Assembly: GCF_001427025.1 (NCBI RefSeq)
Contig: NZ_LMGA01000001.1
Span: 2,095,222-2,159,221, forward strand
From: Mesorhizobium sp. Root554
GTDB taxonomy: Bacteria > Pseudomonadota > Alphaproteobacteria > Rhizobiales > Rhizobiaceae
Direction: 5' to 3'
DNA length: 64,000 nt
Shown: positions 1 to 7,474 of the stretch, piece after piece
Layout: the number at the start of each line of letters is the position of its first letter
How positions within the stretch are numbered: position 1 is the stretch's first letter
Notes under the pieces: model-generated
What the model was told of the DNA's origin: nothing
The model's database searches: none
What the model saw: only the letters and a program-made list of their open reading frames with translations
Position numbers and translations under genes: made by a program

Positions 1-1
1 G

Positions 2-166
2 TTGCCCTTCCTCGTCATCGACCTGATCGTCGCCACCATCACCATGGCCATGGGCATGATGATGCTGCCACCAACGGTGCTTTCCCTGCCGTTCAAGATC
101 ATGTTCTTCGTGTTGATCGACGGCTGGAACCTGCTGGTCGGGAGCCTGGTGCGCTCCTTTACCTGA
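2..166 (+). CDS. fliP: Flagellar export gate protein FliP, C-terminal end
   Basis: This open frame enters from the left edge and ends at TGA 164-166. The 54 visible residues are a hydrophobic stretch with the FliP C-terminal pattern: PFLVIDLIV, then a methionine-rich run followed by [11 protein letters not shown], and near the end [10 protein letters not shown]. FliP forms the core of the inner-membrane flagellar type III export gate with FliQ and FliR, both of which are encoded further right. It is probably the last gene of an operon running in from the left, because 231 bp of non-coding DNA follow it. The assignment rests on this short but very conserved tail. Confidence 0.9.
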   Translation: MPFLVIDLIVATITMAMGMMMLPPTVLSLPFKIMFFVLIDGWNLLVGSLVRSFT

Positions 167-320
167 CACGGATTTCCAGCCCGGCCGCGCGTGCGGTCCA
201 GCGCCCCCCGCCCAAATTTTGAGCAAAAATTTCCGGTTAACCGTCCGCCTTATCTGTTTGGTAGGAAGTGGCGGGCATAGTCCCCACTCGATGGCGGGTG
301 ATCGGGTTTAGAAGATCATT

Positions 321-359
321 GGCATGATGCCGTACCGTCATACCGGTCAGCCCGGTATG
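321..359 (+). promoter_or_regulatory. Tandem inverted repeats in the flagellin-1 leader
   Basis: The 231-bp gap before flagellin 1 has no open frame. It contains GGCAT-G-ATGCC (321-331) and then an 8-bp inverted repeat CATACCGG/CCGGTATG (339-346 and 352-359, 5-nt loop), about 38 nt before the start codon. A 10-bp palindrome CGGTTAACCG lies further upstream at 234-243. The downstream pair would form hairpins in the mRNA leader if transcription starts upstream. FlbT, encoded in this window, is known in Caulobacter to act on a flagellin 5' UTR, so a post-transcriptional role is possible but inferred. Confidence 0.45.
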
Positions 360-397
360 TCCCCCAAAATTTTGTGTGTAAAAGGGTACGTGTATCC

Positions 398-1321
398 ATG
401 GCTAGCATCATGACCAATGCCTCGGCGCTCACCGCGCTGCAGAGCCTGAACTCCACCAACAAAGCGCTCGAAACCACCCAGGCCCGCATTTCGACTGGCT
501 ATCGTGTTTCCAGCGCCAGCGACAACGCCGCTTACTGGTCGATCGCCACCACCATGCGTTCGGACAACAAGGCAAACTCCGTCCTGCAGGACGCGCTCGG
601 CCTCGGCGCCGCCAAGATCGACACCGCCTACACCGCGATGAACAGCTCGATCGAGGTCGTCGACCAGATCAAGCAGAAGGTTCTGCTCGCCAAGACCTCC
701 AGCGCCGACGACCGCGCCAAGATCCAGTCCGAAATCACGTCGCTCCAGGCGCAGCTGACCGACAACATCGGCGGCGCCAACTACGCCGGCTCGAACCTCT
801 TGCAGACGGACTCGACGTCGACGACCGACACCAAACTTACGGTCATGACGTCCTACAATCGCGACTCGACCGGCGCGGTCACCACCGGCACGATCGACGT
901 CGACTATGCCGATACCCGTCTCATCGATTCGGGCGGCGCGAACGCCGGCATCCTCGATACCGAGTTCACCACGACCGGCGCCGGCGCAGCCACTGCGACG
1001 ATCCTCAACCTCAACGTAACCGGCGCGACGCTGGATTCGGCCGACTTCGACGACATGCTGACCGGTATCGAAGCCGGTTTGAAGTCGATGGCGACCGGCG
1101 CTGCCTCGCTCGGCGCCGCCAAGGCCCGCGTCGATCTGCAGAAGGACTTCGTTTCCAAGCTCAGCGACTCCATCGAGCGCGGCGTCGGCCAGCTCGTTGA
1201 CGCCGACATGAACAAGGAATCGACCCGTCTGCAGGCCCTCCAGGTCCAGCAGCAGCTCGGCATCCAGTCGCTGTCGATCGCCAACGGCAATTCGCAGCAG
1301 ATCCTGTCGCTCTTCCGCTAA
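398..1321 (+). CDS. fla: Flagellin, first copy
   Basis: A 307-residue flagellin, the short rhizobial type. The N-terminal D0/D1 domain starts MASIMTNASALTALQSLN and contains the usual RISTGYRV and SDNAAYWSIAT motifs. The C-terminal helix ends with LQVQQQLGIQSLSIANGNSQ and ILSLFR. The central part (about residues 140-230) is short and variable, rich in Thr, Asp and Gly. The ATG at 398 matches family N-termini; an in-frame GTG at 374 would add eight unlikely residues. It polymerises into the filament after export by the FliP/Q/R-FlhA gate. A strong terminator follows directly, so it is probably monocistronic. The second copy at 1517 is nearly identical at both ends. Confidence 0.95.
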   Translation: MASIMTNASALTALQSLNSTNKALETTQARISTGYRVSSASDNAAYWSIATTMRSDNKANSVLQDALGLGAAKIDTAYTAMNSSIEVVDQIKQKVLLAKTSSADDRAKIQSEITSLQAQLTDNIGGANYAGSNLLQTDSTSTTDTKLTVMTSYNRDSTGAVTTGTIDVDYADTRLIDSGGANAGILDTEFTTTGAGAATATILNLNVTGATLDSADFDDMLTGIEAGLKSMATGAASLGAAKARVDLQKDFVSKLSDSIERGVGQLVDADMNKESTRLQALQVQQQLGIQSLSIANGNSQQILSLFR

Positions 1322-1354
1322 CAGCAATCCTCGGCTGACCGACAGTCACCGAAC

Positions 1355-1390
1355 AAGGCCGCGCCTCTCCGGAGGCGCGGCCTTTCCGTT
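1355..1390 (+). terminator. Rho-independent terminator after flagellin 1
   Basis: A perfect 13-bp stem (1355-1367 with 1372-1384) closed by a TCCG tetraloop, then a T-containing tail, 33 nt after the flagellin-1 stop codon. Confidence 0.85.
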
Positions 1391-1425
1391 TGCCTAGAGT
1401 ACAAACGGCTCCCCCTTAATCTGAT

Positions 1426-1455
1426 GTTAACCATGAACTCCTAATCATGGTTAAC
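1426..1455. promoter_or_regulatory. Inverted repeat with two CtrA-type half-sites before flagellin 2
   Basis: A perfect 11-bp inverted repeat, GTTAACCATGA at 1426-1436 and its complement at 1445-1455, with an 8-nt spacer. Each arm carries TTAACCAT, the half-site reported for CtrA in alphaproteobacteria. It lies about 60-90 nt before the GTG of flagellin 2, a plausible operator position. A hairpin role in the leader is also possible. No T-run follows, so it is not a typical terminator. Confidence 0.5.
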
Positions 1456-1516
1456 CGATCGTCTCCAACGGCATGCCGGCGCGCAGCCCGAGGACAGTCA
1501 AGAAGGGGCGACACCT

Positions 1517-2440
1517 GTGGCGAGCATCATGACAAACGCATCTGCAATGACGGCATTGCAGAGCTTGAACGAAACCAACAAGCAGCTCGACATCACCCAG
1601 GGCCGCATCTCGACCGGCTACCGTGTCGCCACCGCCAGTGACAATGCCGCATACTGGTCGATCGCCACCACCATGCGCTCCGACAACAAGGCCAATTCCG
1701 TCGTCCAGGACGCGCTCGGCCTTGGCGCCGGCAAGGTCGATACCGCCTACACCGCCATGAACAGCGCCATCGAGGTCGTCGACCAGATCAAACAGAAGGT
1801 CCTGCTGGCCAAGACCTCCAGCCCGGCGGACCGCGCCAAGATCCAGAGCGAGATCAAGACCTATCAGGACCAGTTGAAGGACACGATCGGCGGTGCCAGC
1901 TATGCCGGCTCGAACCTGCTAGAAACCGACTCGACTTCCACCGACACGACGCTGAACATCATCTCCTCCTACAATCGCGACGCCACCGGCGCGGTTGTCA
2001 CCGGCTCCATCGACATCGATTATGCCAACATCCGTCTGATCGACAGCAACGCCGCCAGCGCCGGCATTCTCGACAAGGCCGGCACTGCTTCGACGCGGTC
2101 GCTGCTGAACCTCGATGTCGAGACGCTCACCGGCGCGACCGGGGCGACCGACGATCTAAAATTCGACAACCTGCTGACCGATGTGGAAGCGACGCTGGCG
2201 GCGATGACCACGGCGGCCTCCGAACTCGGCGCCGGCAAGGCCCGGATCGACCTGCAGAAGGATTTCGTCGGCAAGCTGATGGACTCCATCGAGCGCGGCG
2301 TCGGCCAGCTCGTCGATGCCGACATGAACAAGGAATCGACCCGCCTGCAGGCCCTTCAGGTCCAGCAGCAGCTCGGCATCCAGTCGCTGGCCATCGCCAA
2401 TGGCAACTCGCAGTCGATCCTTTCGCTCTTCAAGGGCTGA
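1517..2440 (+). CDS. fla: Flagellin, second copy
   Basis: A 307-residue paralogue of the preceding flagellin with the same layout: N-terminal MASIMTNASAMTALQSLN, RISTGYRV, DNAAYWSIAT, and a C-terminal QVQQQLGIQSLAIANGNS end. The ends match the first copy almost residue for residue, and the centre (about residues 150-225) has diverged. It starts at GTG 1517, supported by AGAAGGGG at 1501-1508. It has its own upstream region and terminator, so it is likely a separate transcription unit. Several flagellins per filament are usual in rhizobia with complex flagella; which copy dominates cannot be told from sequence. Confidence 0.95.
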   Translation: MASIMTNASAMTALQSLNETNKQLDITQGRISTGYRVATASDNAAYWSIATTMRSDNKANSVVQDALGLGAGKVDTAYTAMNSAIEVVDQIKQKVLLAKTSSPADRAKIQSEIKTYQDQLKDTIGGASYAGSNLLETDSTSTDTTLNIISSYNRDATGAVVTGSIDIDYANIRLIDSNAASAGILDKAGTASTRSLLNLDVETLTGATGATDDLKFDNLLTDVEATLAAMTTAASELGAGKARIDLQKDFVGKLMDSIERGVGQLVDADMNKESTRLQALQVQQQLGIQSLAIANGNSQSILSLFKG

Positions 2441-2467
2441 CCGCCGGCCAACACTTTCCATAATTTC

Positions 2468-2503
2468 ATCGGGCCGCGTCTCATCGCGGCCCGATTTCAT
2501 TTT
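2468..2503 (+). terminator. Rho-independent terminator after flagellin 2
   Basis: A perfect 11-bp stem, ATCGGGCCGCG at 2468-2478 paired with 2485-2495, a 6-nt loop and a T-rich tail, beginning 28 nt after the flagellin-2 stop. Confidence 0.85.
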
Positions 2504-2524
2504 CGCACAAGCTTCGGCGTCTAG
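2502..2524 (+). promoter_or_regulatory. Shared flagellar promoter element before fliF
   Basis: TTCGCACAAGCTT followed by six variable bases and CTAG, ending 36 nt before the fliF start. The same 23-bp layout recurs before flhA (19319-19341; 18 of 23 bases identical) and flgE (10211-10233), and more weakly before flgJ (22657-22679). It is probably a promoter part or regulator site common to these operons. It overlaps the T-tail of the preceding terminator by two bases. Confidence 0.55.
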
Positions 2525-2560
2525 TCTCGCGACGGCCAATCATGCGGGAGCCGTCGATCC

Positions 2561-4207
2561 GTGCCGAAACAGATTCAAAGCATCGTCAGCAATCTTCAGA
2601 GTTTCGGCGCCCGCCGCCTGATGATCCTTGCCGGCATCCTGACCCTGGTCCTCGTCGTAATCGGCGTCGGCTCGGTCTATCTCAACCGCCCAGCTTACGA
2701 GACGCTTTACGTCGGGCTGGAACGATCCGATGTAAACCAGATCGGCATGGTGCTGGGCGAGGCCGGCATCAGCTTCGACGTGGGCTCGGATGGCACCAGC
2801 GTCCTGGTGGCTGCCGGCAACACCGCCCAGGCGCGGATGCTTCTGGCGGAAAAGGGGCTGCCGACCAGCGCCAACGCCGGCTACGAGCTGTTCGACAATG
2901 TCGGGTCGCTCGGCCTGACCTCCTTCATGCAGCAGATCACCCGCGTGCGGGCCCTGGAGGGCGAGATCGCCCGCACCATTCAATCGCTTGCAGGCGTCAA
3001 GGCCGCGCGCGTCCATATCGTCATGTCCGAGCGCGCTTCCTTCCGGCGCGACGAGCAGCAGCCTTCCGCCTCCGTCGTCATCCGCTTCGCCGGCATGAAT
3101 GCCGACAAGACAGCCATGTCCATCCGCCATCTCGTCGCCGCCGCCGTGCCGGCGCTTTCCGCCGACAAGGTGACGGTGCTGGATTCGGCCGGCAATCTGC
3201 TCGCCGCCGGCGACGACCCGTCGAACTCCAGCGCGGCGCGATCGCTCGGCATCGAACAGACGGTCGAGGCGCAGATCGAGGACAACATCCGCCGCGCGCT
3301 GTCGCCCTATCTCGGCCCGGACAATTTCCGCGCCAGCGTCAAGGCCGACGTCAACACGGACACCCGTCAGACCGAGGAAACGATCTTCGATCCGAATTCG
3401 CGGGTCGAACGCTCGGTGCAGTCGGTGCGCGCCAACGAGAACAACAGCCAGAAGCAGGCGTCGACGCCGGCGACCGTGGAGCAGAACCTGCCGGAAGCGC
3501 AGACGACCGCGACGGACGGCCCGCAATCGACTTCGCAGAACGACCGCAAGGAAGAGATCACCAACTACGAGATCAATTCCAAGCGGATCGCCACCGTTTC
3601 GAACGGCTATTCCGTCAACAAGATGTCGATCGCCGTCGTCGTCAACCAGCAGCGGCTGATGGCGATCCTTGGCAAGGATGCGCCCGCCGACCAGATCGCG
3701 GCGCGCGTCGCCGACATCCAGAAGATGGTGGCGTCGGCCACCGGCTTCGACCAAAAGCGCGGCGACATCATCGACGTGTCGGCGGTCGAGTTCATCGACG
3801 GCCTCGATGGCCAGGAAATTGCCGCGCCCGGCATGCTGGAATCGCTCGGCCGCTACACCGGCAGCCTCATCAATGCCGGCGCCTTCATCGTCGTGGTTTT
3901 CCTGGTCGCCTTCTTCGGTCTTCGCCCGATGGCGAGCGCGCTGACGGCAAGGCCTGCCATCGCCGGACCGAGCTTCGACGAAGTGCAGCGTTCGTTGCCC
4001 ACCCCCGACCAGACGGCGGCGATTTCCGACGCATCTCCCGCGGCGCTGACCGGCGCCTCGCCAAGCGCCGCGACGCCGCTTGACGACTTGCGCCAGAAGC
4101 TGCGGCCTGCCCCGCAGGACCGGCTCGCCCGCATGGTCGACCTGAACGAGGAACGCACCGCCCTGATCCTGCGCAAATGGGCCGCCGCGCCAGAAGCGGC
4201 AGGCTGA
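2561..4207 (+). CDS. fliF: Flagellar MS-ring protein FliF
   Basis: 548 residues. FliF builds the MS ring in the inner membrane, the platform for the rotor and export apparatus. There is an N-terminal membrane helix at about residues 20-42, a ring-building (YscJ/FliF-like) region with RARVHIV-type sequence (AARVHIVMSE) near residue 150, a low-complexity acidic/Gln-rich linker near 290-330, a second membrane helix near 430-455, and a C-terminal FliG-binding tail containing DRLARMVDLNEERTALILRKW. Start is GTG 2561, with GCGGGAG about ten bases upstream. Its stop overlaps the next start (TGATG), so it heads an operon through at least fliK. Length and order fit rhizobial fliF. Confidence 0.96.
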   Translation: MPKQIQSIVSNLQSFGARRLMILAGILTLVLVVIGVGSVYLNRPAYETLYVGLERSDVNQIGMVLGEAGISFDVGSDGTSVLVAAGNTAQARMLLAEKGLPTSANAGYELFDNVGSLGLTSFMQQITRVRALEGEIARTIQSLAGVKAARVHIVMSERASFRRDEQQPSASVVIRFAGMNADKTAMSIRHLVAAAVPALSADKVTVLDSAGNLLAAGDDPSNSSAARSLGIEQTVEAQIEDNIRRALSPYLGPDNFRASVKADVNTDTRQTEETIFDPNSRVERSVQSVRANENNSQKQASTPATVEQNLPEAQTTATDGPQSTSQNDRKEEITNYEINSKRIATVSNGYSVNKMSIAVVVNQQRLMAILGKDAPADQIAARVADIQKMVASATGFDQKRGDIIDVSAVEFIDGLDGQEIAAPGMLESLGRYTGSLINAGAFIVVVFLVAFFGLRPMASALTARPAIAGPSFDEVQRSLPTPDQTAAISDASPAALTGASPSAATPLDDLRQKLRPAPQDRLARMVDLNEERTALILRKWAAAPEAAG

Positions 4208-4824
4208 TGCGGTCAACGGCGCTTTCCGACCTGCTGCCGGATTTCGGGCCGCGCGCCTCGCGATCCGAAGCCAGTCCGACGCCGATCCATGCGGCAGCGG
4301 CGGCGAGCGAGCAGGTGGACACCACGCGCCTGATCGCCGAAGCCGTCGCGCGCGCCGAAGAGGCGCTCGAAACGCGCCTCAATGCGGCTCACCAGAGCGA
4401 GCTGGAAGCGGAGCGGCAGGCCAATGCCGAGGAAGCAAGGGCGTTTCTCGAGACACTGGGCGCCGATGTCGGCACCACCGTCGCTGATCGCGTCGGTGAC
4501 ATGGAGGAGCGCGTCACGCGCCTGGTGAGTGACTCCGTTGCCCGCATGATCGGCGGCATCTTGAGCGACGATCTGCAGAAACGGTCGCTGGCGGCGCTGG
4601 CTCAGGCCGTGCGCGCGGCGACGGCCGATGCCGAGGCGTCGCGCATCGAAATCCGTGGGCCGCTGGCGCTGTTCGAGCCGCTCAAGACCGCGCTCGGCGC
4701 GCGCGCCGACAACCTTCATTTCACGGAAGCGCCCGGCTTCGATCTTTCCCTGCTCGTCGACGACACCGTCTTCGAAACCCGCATGGCCGAATGGTCCGCT
4801 GCGCTCGCGGAGGTGCTGCAATGA
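4207..4824 (+). CDS. FliH-like flagellar protein
   Basis: 205 residues, starting at ATG 4207 which overlaps the fliF stop. Residues about 35-85 are Ala/Glu-rich and probably coiled coil (many EAVARAEEAL-type repeats). A helical segment with RLVSDSVARMIGGIL follows. The C-terminal third, with IEIRGPLALFEPL, LHFTEAPGFDLSLLVDDTVFETR and a final AALAEVL helix, resembles the FliH/SctL C-terminal domain, which binds the FliI ATPase. Position between fliF and motB and translational coupling on both sides argue for a flagellar role. Similarity to FliH is by pattern only, so the name is an inference. Confidence 0.6.
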   Translation: MRSTALSDLLPDFGPRASRSEASPTPIHAAAAASEQVDTTRLIAEAVARAEEALETRLNAAHQSELEAERQANAEEARAFLETLGADVGTTVADRVGDMEERVTRLVSDSVARMIGGILSDDLQKRSLAALAQAVRAATADAEASRIEIRGPLALFEPLKTALGARADNLHFTEAPGFDLSLLVDDTVFETRMAEWSAALAEVLQ

Positions 4825-6089
4825 GTGTTATCAACGGCAGCGAACCCAGGCACGAAATCATCATCGTACGCCGCAACCACGACGATCATGATGAGGGCCA
4901 TCATGGCGGCGTGTGGAAAATCGCCTTCGCCGACTTCATGACGGCGATGATGTGCTTCTTTCTGGTCATGTGGCTGATCAATGCAGCGAATGAACAGACG
5001 AAAGCGTCCGTTGCCAGCTACTTCAACCCGATCAAGCTGATTGACCGTAACGCCAGCCGAAAGGGCCTGGAGGATCTGGGTGACGGTCCCGCCGAAGTGG
5101 GCCTGACCGCGGATTCGCCGCAGGAAAACGCCGAACGGTCCGGCCAGAACGGCAACGGTAATCCCGGCACAACGCTTGAGCAGAACAAAGAGACGAAATC
5201 GTCCCAGGAAACGCAGAACTCCGACGAGCACCTTTTCGCCGACCCCTATGCCGTGCTGTCCGAGATCGCCACCGACACCGGCGTGATGCAGAACGTCAGC
5301 CAGAAGGGCGAAGGCGGCGCGCAGACCGCCGGACCCTCCAGCGGGGCGCAAGGCGGAGAATCGTACCGGGATCCCTTCTCGCCGGATTTCTGGTCGCAGC
5401 AGGCGACCGCGCCCGGCGCCGAAGCCAGCGCCCAGCGGACGCGGATCGAGGGAGACCCGCTGAAGCCAGGCGACGAGGAAGCGAAAGAAGCAACGCCCCG
5501 GGTCAAGGCATCGCCGCCGCCAGCCGCATCCGCAACAGCCGAAGGGCAGGACAAGACCGCGGTGCAAGCAGCGGCCACAAACGACAAGCCTGTCGAAAGC
5601 CCTGCGGAAAAGGCCCCTGCCCCGGATGCCCTGAAAGCCGCCGAACAGGTAAAGCAGCAACTGGCCGAAGCCTTCAAGCCCGGCGACAAGATGCATGACG
5701 GCGTTTCCGTCGAGGCGACCGACAAGGGCGTCGTCATCTCCATCACCGACCAGTTCGATTTCGGCATGTTCGAGATCGGTTCCGCCGTGCCGCGCCGTGA
5801 GCTTGTCCTGGCGATGGAAAAGATCGGCAAGATCATCAATGGCCAGAAGGGTGTGGTGTCCGTCCAGGGCCACACCGACGCACGGCCGTTCCGCAGCGCC
5901 ACATACGACAATTGGCGGCTTTCGACGGCGCGCGCGCACTCGGCCTATTACATGCTGGTACGCGGCGGCGTTGACGAAAAGCGCATTCGCGAAGTGGCCG
6001 GGTTCGCCGACCGCCTGCCGAAAGACAAGGCCGACCCGATGTCCGCCGTCAACCGGCGCATCGAAATCCTGCTGGAAACCGGCGGATGA
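4821..6089 (+). CDS. motB: Flagellar motor stator protein MotB
   Basis: 422 residues. MotB anchors the stator to peptidoglycan and carries the proton-binding aspartate. A short cytoplasmic N-terminus leads to one membrane helix beginning AFADFMTAMMCFFLVMW, in which Asp38 is the expected proton-path residue. A long, charged, probably disordered periplasmic linker spans about residues 75-290; it is much longer than in enteric MotB. The C-terminal OmpA-like domain has VQGHTDARPF and NRRIEILL motifs. The start at 4821 overlaps the previous stop (ATGA). MotA is not in the window. The extended linker is the part expected to contact MotC. Confidence 0.95.
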   Translation: MSVINGSEPRHEIIIVRRNHDDHDEGHHGGVWKIAFADFMTAMMCFFLVMWLINAANEQTKASVASYFNPIKLIDRNASRKGLEDLGDGPAEVGLTADSPQENAERSGQNGNGNPGTTLEQNKETKSSQETQNSDEHLFADPYAVLSEIATDTGVMQNVSQKGEGGAQTAGPSSGAQGGESYRDPFSPDFWSQQATAPGAEASAQRTRIEGDPLKPGDEEAKEATPRVKASPPPAASATAEGQDKTAVQAAATNDKPVESPAEKAPAPDALKAAEQVKQQLAEAFKPGDKMHDGVSVEATDKGVVISITDQFDFGMFEIGSAVPRRELVLAMEKIGKIINGQKGVVSVQGHTDARPFRSATYDNWRLSTARAHSAYYMLVRGGVDEKRIREVAGFADRLPKDKADPMSAVNRRIEILLETGG

Positions 6090-7474
6090 GACGCGCGGTC
6101 AGGCTCTGCGCCACTATCGGCATCGCGCTTGGCGGTGCCGGCCTTGCGACGGCCTCCCATGCGGCCGAGCCGCTGCAGCCCTATCAGCTGGTCCGCTCCC
6201 TGCAACTGGTTCAGGACAAGATCGCCGCCGGCGACCATGCGGCGTTGCCGATGCAGGGCAAGCTCCTCGAACTGATCGATGCCCGGATGCGCAGCGCCAG
6301 TCCGCAGGATTTTGCCGATCCGAAGAATTTCCGCGCCTTGCTGGTCTACGGCATGAGCGGGGGTAACCCGTCGACGGTCGGCGCCGCGACGGCGCGCATC
6401 GAACTCGACGCGGTGAACAAGGATATCGCCGCCGGAATCGTCGCCTACCTCGGCGGCCGCCCGGCGGAAGCGATCAAGCTGCTTGAACCGATGGACCCGA
6501 TGCGGCTATCGCCCGACCTCGGCGCCTTCGTCGCGCTGGTCAAGGGATCGCTTCTGGCGTTGGAAAAGCCGAAGGAAGCGCTGACGCTTCTGGATCAGGC
6601 GCGCCTGCTCAGTCCCGGAACACTTGTCGAGGAAGCGGCGCTGCGCCGCTCGGTCGGGATTGCCGTTGCCGAAGGCGATGCGGCCCGTTTCGTGCTGGCC
6701 TCGACGCAATATGTCGAACGCTTCCTCCATTCGCCCTATGCCAGCCAGTTCGCGGATTCATTTGCTTCCGGGGTGATCGCGCTGCACATGGCGGTCAGCC
6801 AGGACAAGCTGGCCGACATCGTCTCGATGATGGACCCTGAGCGGGAGAAAGTGATCTACCTGCGCATCGCGCGACGCGCCGCCATAGACGGCCTCAACGA
6901 CCTGTCCGCCTTCGCCGCAAGCAAGGCCGAGGAAGGCCGTAACGGCAAGGACAATGAAGACGACCCGAGGGCGCTGCTTTACGCCAGCCTTTCCTCAATG
7001 ACATCCGCATCAGTGGCCGAGCTGCGCGAAAAGCTGGGCCGGATCGACCGCAGCCAGCTTTCCCAAAGCGATCGCGACCTGTTCGACGCGGCCCGCGCGG
7101 TCACCCATGAGATCGTGACGGCGCCGGCAAAAGCGGCGGTGGAACCGCATCTTGCCGTGACACCCAAGCCACCCATTGCCATTGCCGCGCCCGACGGGAA
7201 AGCCGTGGCGGAAAAAGCCGTGGAGCCGGACGGGGACACTTCTGATCTGCCGCCGGTCGAAGGCATAGCGTCCGAACGCCCGGCAGCCGGTGCTGAAACC
7301 GTCGTGGCTGCCGAACCCCCGGCACTGCCGCAGCCGGTAGCCGCCCCGCGGCTTGCCGCCGGACTGCCGAAGCCACAGGCGGCCGCTCTGGTCGATGAGA
7401 CCGACAAGGCGATCGCCGATACGAAACGCCGACTGAACGCCATCGACCAGTTGCTCGGAGCATCGCCTCAATGA
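6086..7474 (+). CDS. motC: Chemotaxis/motor protein MotC
   Basis: 462 residues with an N-terminal signal peptide (about 1-27, ending near ATASHAAE). The mature protein is helical and repeat-like, with a Pro/Ala-rich section near residues 345-430. In Sinorhizobium meliloti MotC is a periplasmic motor protein that works with MotB; it is restricted to rhizobia and relatives. The start overlaps the motB stop (ATGA), and the stop overlaps the next start, which fits the motB-motC-motD order of that species. Assignment relies on order, export signal and length more than on a diagnostic motif. Confidence 0.88.
   Translation: MRRAVRLCATIGIALGGAGLATASHAAEPLQPYQLVRSLQLVQDKIAAGDHAALPMQGKLLELIDARMRSASPQDFADPKNFRALLVYGMSGGNPSTVGAATARIELDAVNKDIAAGIVAYLGGRPAEAIKLLEPMDPMRLSPDLGAFVALVKGSLLALEKPKEALTLLDQARLLSPGTLVEEAALRRSVGIAVAEGDAARFVLASTQYVERFLHSPYASQFADSFASGVIALHMAVSQDKLADIVSMMDPEREKVIYLRIARRAAIDGLNDLSAFAASKAEEGRNGKDNEDDPRALLYASLSSMTSASVAELREKLGRIDRSQLSQSDRDLFDAARAVTHEIVTAPAKAAVEPHLAVTPKPPIAIAAPDGKAVAEKAVEPDGDTSDLPPVEGIASERPAAGAETVVAAEPPALPQPVAAPRLAAGLPKPQAAALVDETDKAIADTKRRLNAIDQLLGASPQ

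Noticed and set aside
2540..4216. Open frame of 558 codons on the minus strand across fliF
   Set aside because: It mirrors the third-position GC bias of fliF, encodes Arg/Asp/Gly-rich sequence without any domain, and fliF is certain on the other strand.
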